A DNA stretch of 51,601 bases from Amycolatopsis orientalis DSM 43388. GTDB taxonomy: Bacteria > Actinomycetota > Actinomycetes > Mycobacteriales > Pseudonocardiaceae. Of this stretch, positions 8,412 through 14,829 are shown piece by piece (position 1 is the first letter of the stretch; the number at the start of each line of letters is the position of its first letter). Both the position numbers and the translations under genes were made by a program. The DNA lies in NCBI RefSeq assembly GCF_000411975.1, contig NZ_ASXG01000193.1:1-51601 (forward strand), written 5' to 3'. The notes under the pieces were generated by a model. That model saw only the letters and a list, made by a program, of their open reading frames with translations, was not told where the DNA came from and ran no database searches.

Positions 8412-9568
8412 GACGAATACGCGCTGTTCTCTTCGACGTAGGCGTGCGAGAGATCGGTGGTGTAGATCGTGGCTTCGCCGGAACCGACGCCGAGATCCAC
8501 GACGATGTCGATGGCGCGCCCGGACAGGTCGGCTGCCGACCGGTCTTCAGCCGTCGTGCCGCGCGCGAACAACGTGACGCCGTTGATGGCGATCGACACC
8601 GTCTCCGGGTCGATCCGCGCCGGTGCGCGGCCGAGCGCCATCGCGATCCGGCCCCAGTTGGGATCGGACCCGAACAACGCTGTTTTGACGAGGTTGTCCT
8701 CGGCGATGGTCCGGGCCACCACAATCGCGTCGGCCTCGGACGCAGCGCCCTTCACCGTGACGTCGACGTCCTTGGTGGCACCTTCGGAATCGGCCCGCAG
8801 CTGCAGCACCAGGTCATGGCTGACCTTGGTGAGCAGCTCGGTCAACTCGGCTTCGGTCGGCTCCACGCCGCTCGCGCCCGAGGCGAGCACGAGCACCGTG
8901 TCGTTGGTCGAGGTGCCGCCGTCCACGTCGAGCCGATCGAACGTGACGTGGGTAGCGGCGCGCAGCGCACGGTCGAGAGTTTCCTTGTCCACCACGGCAT
9001 CAGTGGTCAGCACGGACAGCATGGTCGCCAGATTCGGCGCGAGCATTCCCGCGCCCTTGGCGAATCCGCCGACGCTCCATCCGGATTCGTGCTGGGCGAA
9101 CGCCTGCTTCGGCTTGGTGTCAGTGGTCATGACCGCGGTGGCCGCGTTGAGCGCCGCTTCCGGACCGGCGTCCAGCGCCTTGACCGCACTGTCCACACCG
9201 GACAGAACCGCGGGCATGGGCAACCGCTCGCCGATCAGCCCGGTGGAACACACCGCGACCTCGATCGCCCCGGTGCCCAGCACTTCGGCGACCTTCTCCG
9301 CCGTGGCGTGCGTGTCCTGGAACCCGCCCGGCCCGGTGGCCGCGTTCGCCCCGCCGGAGTTGAGCACGACGGCCTTCAGCTTCTGCTGCTTCAGCACTTC
9401 CTGCGACCACAGCACGGGCGCGGCCTTGATCACGTTCCGGGTGAACACGCCCGCCGCGACGTCGAGCGGGCCGTCGTTGACGACCAGCGTGAGGTCGAGC
9501 GCGCCGGAGGCTTTGATCCCGGCGGCCACGCCAGCGGCGCGGAATCCCTTCGGTCCGGTGACGGTCAC
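8408..9568 (-). CDS. argJ: Glutamate N-acetyltransferase (ornithine acetyltransferase)
   Basis: Moves the acetyl group from N-acetylornithine back to glutamate, making the pathway cyclic. The 386-residue precursor carries the self-cleavage site: within AKGAGMLAPNLATMLSVLTTDA the ATM Thr becomes the N-terminal nucleophile of the beta chain. TVVNDGP-like and LNSGGANA stretches match the alpha chain. Start GTG at 9566-9568 overlaps the argC stop (GTGA). Whether it also uses acetyl-CoA cannot be judged from sequence. Confidence 0.95.
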   Translation of the reverse strand: MTVTGPKGFRAAGVAAGIKASGALDLTLVVNDGPLDVAAGVFTRNVIKAAPVLWSQEVLKQQKLKAVVLNSGGANAATGPGGFQDTHATAEKVAEVLGTGAIEVAVCSTGLIGERLPMPAVLSGVDSAVKALDAGPEAALNAATAVMTTDTKPKQAFAQHESGWSVGGFAKGAGMLAPNLATMLSVLTTDAVVDKETLDRALRAATHVTFDRLDVDGGTSTNDTVLVLASGASGVEPTEAELTELLTKVSHDLVLQLRADSEGATKDVDVTVKGAASEADAIVVARTIAEDNLVKTALFGSDPNWGRIAMALGRAPARIDPETVSIAINGVTLFARGTTAEDRSAADLSGRAIDIVVDLGVGSGEATIYTTDLSHAYVEENSAYSS

Positions 9569-10593
9569 GGTGCCACTCCCACGGTGGAAAGTCCGGTGGC
9601 CTCGGGGAAACCGAGCGCCAGGTTCATCGATTGGACGGCACCGCCCGCGGTGCCCTTGGTGAGGTTGTCGATCGACGTGACGACGACCAGCCGGCCCGCG
9701 TCGGCGTCGATCCCGAGCTGGAGCTGCACGTTGTTCGAACCGACCGTGGCGGCAGTCGTCGGCCAGGTCCCTTCGGGCAGCACCTGGACGAACGGCTCAG
9801 CGCCATAAGCCTTCTCGTAGACGGCGCGTGCCGCGGCTTCGTCGACTTCGCCCGCGAGCTGCGCACTCGCAGTCGTGAGAATGCCGCGCGGCATCGGCGC
9901 GAGCACAGGCGTGAACGAAACCGTGACCGGTTTGCCCGCCGCCGCGGACAGGTTCTGCACGAACTCCGGCGTGTGCCGGTGCGCCCCAGCGACGCCGTAC
10001 GCACTCGCGTTGCCCATGACCTCGGACCCGAGCAGATTCGGCCGAAGGCTCTTGCCCGCGCCTGACGTCCCCGTCACCGACACCACGGTGACCGCGGGTT
10101 CGATCAGCCCCGCCGCCAACGCCGGCGCCAACGCCAGCGACCCGCCGGTCGGGAAGCAGCCGGGAACCGCGATCCTCTTGGCCCCCACGAGCTTCTCGCG
10201 CGCCCCGGGCAGCTCGGGCATTCCGTACGGCCACTGCCCCGCGTGCTCGCCGGAATACCATCGTCGCCAGTCCGCCGCGTCCGCGAGGCGGTGGTCGGCC
10301 CCGAGGTCGACCACGAGCACGTCCGGCCCGAGCTGAGCCGCGATCTCGGCCGAGTGGCCGTGCGGCAGAGCCAGGAACACGACGTCATGGCCCGCGAGCG
10401 TCTCCGCGTTCGTTTCGAGCAGCACCCGCCCGGCAAGCGGAACCAGGTGTGGCTGGTGGGTGCCCAGCGTCGCCCCGGCACTGCTCGCCGCCGTGAGAGC
10501 GCCGATCTCGACCTCGGGATGGGTCAGCAGCAGGCGCAGCAGTTCGCCGCCCGCGTACCCGCTGGCACCGGCTACCGCGATCTTCACCGTCAT
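9565..10593 (-). CDS. argC: N-acetyl-gamma-glutamyl-phosphate reductase
   Basis: NADPH-dependent reduction of N-acetylglutamyl phosphate. The 342-residue protein opens with the Rossmann motif VAGASGYAGGELLRLL, has the catalytic-Cys motif VPGCFPTGG, and AGAHRHTPE later. Two in-frame ATGs occur (10597-10599 and 10591-10593) and neither has a Shine-Dalgarno. A -35/-10 pair upstream would start transcription at the second ATG, so I choose 10593 as a leaderless start. It is the first gene of the overlapped arginine operon. Confidence 0.93.
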   Translation of the reverse strand: MTVKIAVAGASGYAGGELLRLLLTHPEVEIGALTAASSAGATLGTHQPHLVPLAGRVLLETNAETLAGHDVVFLALPHGHSAEIAAQLGPDVLVVDLGADHRLADAADWRRWYSGEHAGQWPYGMPELPGAREKLVGAKRIAVPGCFPTGGSLALAPALAAGLIEPAVTVVSVTGTSGAGKSLRPNLLGSEVMGNASAYGVAGAHRHTPEFVQNLSAAAGKPVTVSFTPVLAPMPRGILTTASAQLAGEVDEAAARAVYEKAYGAEPFVQVLPEGTWPTTAATVGSNNVQLQLGIDADAGRLVVVTSIDNLTKGTAGGAVQSMNLALGFPEATGLSTVGVAP

Positions 10594-10629
10594 ACGCATG
10601 ATTATGCACGAGCGTGCAAGCTCAAACAA
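10593..10629 (-). promoter_or_regulatory. Leaderless argC promoter overlapped by ARG-box-like palindromes
   Basis: On the minus strand, TTGTTT (10624-10629) and CATAAT (10601-10606) are separated by exactly 17 bases. Transcription would start at the A of the argC ATG (10593). Two overlapping palindromes cover the -10 and spacer: a perfect TGCAC-N4-GTGCA (10605-10618) and TGCAT-N4-ATGCG (10595-10608). Both resemble ArgR operators. ArgR bound here would exclude RNA polymerase. The boxes are 10 bases centre to centre, closer than the usual paired layout. Confidence 0.7.
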
Positions 10630-10639
10630 AGAGGGTTTG

Positions 10640-11627
10640 CTCACCCTGTCCGTCCCCTCCCCAGGACTTCCGCGGATTTCCCTGTATTCCGCACGTGGTT
10701 TCCGTCGCCGAGGCACGCCGGACCAGCCCGATCGCTGGCGTGTCGGCACTGGTCGTCAGCGGACGCTAAGCAACCGGCGAGACGCGGTGACTCCCTGATC
10801 CCGCGATCCCACCTCCGAGCCACTCGGGCAAGCAGGCCTTCCCACCGCGCGGGTCGGCGGGCTGTATAGCTGCCTTGCCACGCGACCCTTTTCGACGGCA
10901 CGGACGGGCGCGTGAGCGCTCGCCGCTCGGACCGTCCAGCCGCACGAGCGACCGCGCGGTGTCTCAGCCACGCAGACTCGCGAGCCGCACGCGGGGGCCG
11001 CACGGTTGCTCGGCCACCCGGGCTCTTCAACCGCACAGGGCACCCGCCCAGTTGCCCGCCCTGTCGGACTCGCCAGTCCTCTCCAGCCGCACGCGGCGGC
11101 TGCGCGGTCCTTCGGTCACGACGACTCTTCGCGCACCGAATGGCCGGCACCTGGTCAGCGCGTCCGCCACCTCACTCCAGCACACAGGCCATCCGGCCAC
11201 CAGCGTCTGCGTTGCCCACCGGCAGGCCACCCGGGCTAACCGCACCGCTCAAGCGGCGGACCGTTCGCACCCACCGCGACGCCCAACGACCGGATCGCCC
11301 ACGCCAAGCGCAACACCCGGCGAAAGACCGCCCGCGACGCTGACCGACCGAACCCGCCCTCCGGCACACCATCCGGCGAACCCGCAAGCCGCGAAGTCCC
11401 ACGACAGGTCGCCCCGGGATCCCGAGCGTCCAGCCGCCCCGAACCCGCCCACCGGCACACCATCCGGCGAACACACAAGCTGCGCCGTCCCGCAACAGGT
11501 CATCTCGGAATCCCGAGCGTCCAACCGCCCTGGACCAGCTCTCCGACCAGCACCCAAGCCGCGAAGTCCCGTGCGCGAGCAACGCCACGCCGGGTCCGCC
11601 TCGGCCTGCGAACCCGGCGGGCACCCC
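10640..11627. repeat. Repeat island 1: non-coding, degenerate 91-bp tandem repeats
   Basis: About 1 kb between the argC promoter and the next gene has no credible gene. Several frames stay open on both strands, but their products are Arg/Pro/Ser-rich and match nothing I recognise. The clearest structure is a 91-base tandem unit: copy 1 begins at 11349 and copy 2 at 11440, sharing CGAACCCGCC, GGCACACCATCCGGCGAAC, AAGC and TCCCGAGCGTCCA blocks. A third, more diverged copy (AAGCCGCGAAGTCCC) follows near 11530-11575. Upstream, 10880-11340 shows looser recurrences of AGCCGCACG-type words. It may be a decayed repeat array. No open frame carries it. Confidence 0.6.
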
Positions 11628-12104
11628 TCAGTCCGCTCCTTCCTCCGCGTCGCGGAGACTCGGCGGGGTCGGCAGATGGTTTCCCGGATGTTCCGGATCG
11701 CAGCCGACCCGGGGCAAGCGCGCCCGGATCCCGCCTGGCGTCCGCGCGAAATGGCGGGCCAGCTCGGCCACCGAATCCCCGGCGAGCCAGCGGGCCTCCA
11801 GATCCGCGTCCATCTCGTCGGTCCACGGTCGCCCCTGCTGAGCCGGGCGTCCGCGCGATCTTCGCCGCGAGCCGCCGCCCGCGAAAGTGCGCAGGCTCGT
11901 GTCGAGCAGCTCCGCGACAGTCGCCACCGACGCCACGTCTAGTTCGAGTCTGCCCTCGACGACAGGCTCGCCGTCCGGCCGCTCGCCGCCGACCGTGACG
12001 GTGACTCGTTCCGGCTCGCCGTCCTCGGTGCGAGTGATGACGGCGACCTGGTACTGGACATCTCCTGACCGGACCTCGGTCCGGTGCTCCTGAATGATCG
12101 TCAT
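11628..12104 (-). CDS. Conserved small protein with C-terminal SANT/HTH-like domain
   Basis: A 158-residue protein I do not recognise as a named family. The N-terminal half (1-75) looks like a small beta-rich fold. After a basic linker (GSRRRSRGRPAQQGR, about 78-92), residues 93-137 read WTDEMDADLEARWLAGDSVAELARHFARTPGGIRARL, the pattern of Myb/SANT-like or resolvase-type helix-turn-helix segments found at the ends of many actinobacterial proteins. DNA binding is plausible but unproved. The start ATG is at 12102-12104. A -10-like TACCTT eight bases upstream suggests a leaderless message. Repeat island 1 begins right after the stop codon. Confidence 0.7.
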   Translation of the reverse strand: MTIIQEHRTEVRSGDVQYQVAVITRTEDGEPERVTVTVGGERPDGEPVVEGRLELDVASVATVAELLDTSLRTFAGGGSRRRSRGRPAQQGRPWTDEMDADLEARWLAGDSVAELARHFARTPGGIRARLPRVGCDPEHPGNHLPTPPSLRDAEEGAD

Positions 12105-12129
12105 GGCCGCGAAGGTATCCGCGACCCCC

Positions 12130-12180
12130 GACAATTTTCGATCACTTAACGCGATCGGGTGACTGCGGTCCGAAATTGTC
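12130..12180. promoter_or_regulatory. Nested inverted repeat upstream of the SANT-like gene
   Basis: GACAATTT (12130-12137) and AAATTGTC (12173-12180) are perfect inverted arms, with TCAC (12142-12145) and GTGA (12159-12162) nested inside. The element lies 26 bases upstream of the SANT-like gene and is AT-rich for this genome. It could be an operator for that gene or a weak structured element. No regulator is assigned. Confidence 0.4.
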
Positions 12181-12254
12181 AGACCCCCGCCGTAGCGTCC
12201 CTGGCGACCCGTAAAACGACCGAGGGGGATCGGTGGACCAGCGGAAAAGAACAA

Positions 12255-12284
12255 TGCCCCGGCCTGGCGGACCAGACCGGGGCA
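12255..12284 (-). terminator. Terminator after the tripeptidyl aminopeptidase gene
   Basis: TGCCCCGG and CCGGGGCA are perfect 8-bp arms, extended internally by CTGG/CCAG around a CGGA loop. It lies 15 bases downstream of the aminopeptidase stop codon on the minus strand. Confidence 0.7.
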
Positions 12285-12298
12285 CCACGAAGAACAGC

Positions 12299-13900
12299 TC
12301 ACAACCGCAGCAGCCCGGCAAGCAAACTCTGCTTCTCCTCCGCCGCGGCCTTCGCCTGGGCGTCGGCTTTCTGCTGCGCGCCGGAAGCGACCGGAGCCGG
12401 AACCGGCTGCGGCACCGCGGCGCACTGGACGTCGGAGCGGTCGGCTCGCACGCGCTTCGGGAGAGCGCCAGTGGCGAGGTAGTCCGCGACCCGGTCGTCC
12501 ACGCACGAGACTCCGGAGAGCGATCCGGCGTGCGTCGTCCCGCCGGGCGCGCTGATAAGGCTCGAACGCGGGTAGCGCTTGCGCACTTCGAGACTGCCCG
12601 AGTACGGCGTGGCCGCGTCGAGTTCCTCGCTGATCAACAGCGCGCCGCTCGCCTTCGACCCGTCGATGGCCACCGGCTTGCCCGGCTTCGCGGGCCAGTT
12701 CAGGCAGGTCGCGTTGTACCAGGTGTTGCTCCAGGTCTCGAACGGCGCGCGCGAGTGGGCTGCCCAGGCATCGCGACGCCAGCGGTCCCAGTCCTGCGGC
12801 CACTGCGCATCGGTGCACTGCACCGCGTTGTACACCGCGTAGCCGTTGTCGTCGCCGGGCGCGTTCGACTTGTCGTACAACGCTTTCAGCGTCTGCCAGT
12901 CGCCCCGGTGCACCCATCCGTCGAACGCCTTGGCCATGTCCTCCCAGCCGAACACGTAGTAGCCGGCCTGCAGGAAGACGTCGGTCCACTCGTCGCCGCC
13001 GATCACGCCGCCCGCCGGGGCGCGGTCGAGTTTCCGCTGCTGCGCGTACCAGAGCTGCTCGACCGCCGAGCCGGTCTTGCCGAGGTGGTAGACGTCGTCG
13101 TACTTCGCGAGCCAGTCGAAGTAGATCTTGATGTTGCGGTCGAACGCGACGTCCTGGTCCAGATTGGCGTCGTACCAGACCTTGCGCGGGTCGACGTTCC
13201 CGTCGAGCACCATCCGGCGCATGCGGTCCGGGTACAGCGTGCTGTACACCTGCCCGAGGTAAGTGCCGTAGGAGAATCCGTAGTAGTTGATCTGCTTCTG
13301 GCCCAGCGCCTTGCGGAGGCTTTCCATGTCCTGCGCGACGTCCGTGGTCTTGATGTGCTCGAGCAGCGGGCCGTTCTTCGCGCATGCCTCGGCGTAGCTC
13401 TTCGTCCGGGCGCGCCAGGTCGTCTCCAGTTGCGGAGTCTTCGGCACGTATGCCGGGCGGGCGGGGGCGAAGTAGTTCCCGTCGCACGTGAGAGCCGGTT
13501 TGCTGGAGCCGACGCCGCGAGGATCGAAGCCGATCCAGTCGTAGCTGTCGCCGGCGTGCTTGGGCACGTTCCGGCCCAGCACCGAAAGACCGAGCCCGGA
13601 CCCACCGGGCCCGCCCGGGTTCACCAGCAGCACGCCTTGGTACTTCGCGGTTTTGTGCTTCACCCGGGAGACGGCGATCTGCACCGTCTGGCCCGACGGC
13701 TGCGCGTAATCCATCGGGACCACAAGGAATCCGCATTCGGCTCCCGCCTTGGCGAGGCCCGGTGCGGTGCACGGTCCCCAGTTGATCGGCGGCGGCACGT
13801 AGCCCGGCCCTTCGGGCTGCACCGCGGTGGCGGCGGGGGCGACAGCCAGTGTTCCGGCCGCGACAGCGGCGGCGGCCAGCGCGGTGACGATTTTCCTCAC
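12299..13900 (-). CDS. Secreted tripeptidyl aminopeptidase, alpha/beta-hydrolase fold
   Basis: Resembles the Streptomyces tripeptidyl aminopeptidase (Tap/SlpD) group, which releases peptides from N-termini outside the cell. The 533-residue protein starts with GTG at 13898-13900 after AAGGA. It begins with a signal peptide (basic RK, then an Ala-rich hydrophobic run ending near AVAPAATAVQ). Next come the oxyanion segment NPGGPGGSG, FDPRGVGSS, the nucleophile elbow GFSYGTYLG (Ser), the catalytic Asp in LDAATPYSG and His in GGTTHAGS. Cysteines (CTAPG, AECGF, SCVDD, VQCA) suit an exported protein. The C-terminal 25 residues are an Ala/Lys/Gln-rich, possibly coiled tail. It stands alone, with its own terminator. 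Confidence 0.9.
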   Translation of the reverse strand: MRKIVTALAAAAVAAGTLAVAPAATAVQPEGPGYVPPPINWGPCTAPGLAKAGAECGFLVVPMDYAQPSGQTVQIAVSRVKHKTAKYQGVLLVNPGGPGGSGLGLSVLGRNVPKHAGDSYDWIGFDPRGVGSSKPALTCDGNYFAPARPAYVPKTPQLETTWRARTKSYAEACAKNGPLLEHIKTTDVAQDMESLRKALGQKQINYYGFSYGTYLGQVYSTLYPDRMRRMVLDGNVDPRKVWYDANLDQDVAFDRNIKIYFDWLAKYDDVYHLGKTGSAVEQLWYAQQRKLDRAPAGGVIGGDEWTDVFLQAGYYVFGWEDMAKAFDGWVHRGDWQTLKALYDKSNAPGDDNGYAVYNAVQCTDAQWPQDWDRWRRDAWAAHSRAPFETWSNTWYNATCLNWPAKPGKPVAIDGSKASGALLISEELDAATPYSGSLEVRKRYPRSSLISAPGGTTHAGSLSGVSCVDDRVADYLATGALPKRVRADRSDVQCAAVPQPVPAPVASGAQQKADAQAKAAAEEKQSLLAGLLRL

Positions 13901-14030
13901 AGTGGTCCTTTGCGTCCGACGGCAACCAGGGCTCGTCGAAGCTACCGGCTGCGCGGCAGAATCTCGGTTCCCGACACGAGCCGCGCTGTCCCCCGATCGT
14001 CGGGATCCGAGACGACGGAGGTGGTCCTCA

Positions 14031-14720
14031 ATGGATGCGGGCGCAGCGTTGATCACGGCGGTGCGGGCCGGGCTCGCCGAGCTTGCCGACCCGGTCAAAG
14101 CACCGGAAATGCAGGCGTACATGAAGTCCGCGATGCCGTTTCGCGGCGTGCCGAAACCGCCGCGCGGCACGCTCATGAAGACGGTCCTCGCCGAGCATGT
14201 TCTGCCCGATCGAGTGACATACACCGAGACCGTGCTCGCGTTGTGGCGGGAAGCGGAATACCGCGAGGAGCGGTACGCGGCGATCGACCTCTCCGGGCAC
14301 CGCGCCTATCGAAGGTGGCAGGACCCGGAACTGCTGGAGATGTACGACGAGCTGATCGTCACCGGGGCGTGGTGGGACTACGTCGACGAGGTCGCGATCC
14401 GCCGCGTCGGGCCGATCCTGCGCGTGCACCGGGCGGCGGTCACGCCGATCCTGCGGCGCTGGATGACCGACGCTGATCGCTGGCGGCGGCGAACCGCGGT
14501 GATCTGTCAGGTGAGCGCGAAGGGCGAGGTGGACCAGAAGCTGCTCGCCGACGCGATCGAGGCGAACCTGGAGGACCGGGATTTCTTTCTGCGCAAGGGG
14601 ATCGGCTGGGCGCTGCGGGATCACGCGCGTGCCGAGCCGGAGTGGGTCCGCGCGTTCGTCCGTGCCCACCCGGGGCTGTCCCCGCTGTCCACTCGGGAGG
14701 CGATGAAGCACCTCAGCTGA
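14031..14720 (+). CDS. alkD: DNA alkylation repair glycosylase (AlkD-like, HEAT repeats)
   Basis: A 229-residue member of the AlkD/AlkC HEAT-like superfamily that excises 3-alkyl and 7-alkyl purines without flipping the base. The functional residues can be seen: the GAWWDYVDE stretch supplies the Trp and Asp of the lesion-binding cleft, and FLRKGIGWALRDHAR carries the other conserved Trp and Arg. Start ATG 14031 has GGAGG ten bases upstream. It is divergent from the aminopeptidase (131-base gap) and convergent with pheT, separated by a strong hairpin. With mpg this is the second alkylation-repair glycosylase in the window; they are not linked. Confidence 0.92.
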   Translation: MDAGAALITAVRAGLAELADPVKAPEMQAYMKSAMPFRGVPKPPRGTLMKTVLAEHVLPDRVTYTETVLALWREAEYREERYAAIDLSGHRAYRRWQDPELLEMYDELIVTGAWWDYVDEVAIRRVGPILRVHRAAVTPILRRWMTDADRWRRRTAVICQVSAKGEVDQKLLADAIEANLEDRDFFLRKGIGWALRDHARAEPEWVRAFVRAHPGLSPLSTREAMKHLS

Positions 14721-14758
14721 TCTGAAGCACGTACCAGGACAACGAAAGGAGGGATGCC

Positions 14759-14818
14759 ATGACACCAGCGCTCCCCCGCCCCGGCTGACCGGCCGGTCGG
14801 CCGGAGCGCGGGGCGGGG
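14759..14818 (+). terminator. Strong GC hairpin preceded by a 9-codon mini-ORF
   Basis: CCCCGCCCCG (14774-14783) pairs perfectly with CGGGGCGGGG (14809-14818), and inner CCGG/CCGG repeats extend the fold. This is a terminator for the convergent alkD and pheT. On the plus strand the 5' arm is covered by a nine-residue frame, ATG at 14759 to TGA at 14788 (MTPALPRPG), preceded by a textbook AAAGGAGG. No gene follows in that direction, so a leader-peptide role is hard to argue. Confidence 0.6.
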
Positions 14819-14829
14819 ACAGCGTCGGG

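Noticed and set aside
10875..11942. A 355-codon open frame on the plus strand and several others in the same stretch
   Set aside because: The translations are Arg/Pro/Ser/His-rich, overlap each other and the real gene at 11628-12104, and contain the tandem repeats. High GC leaves such frames open by chance.
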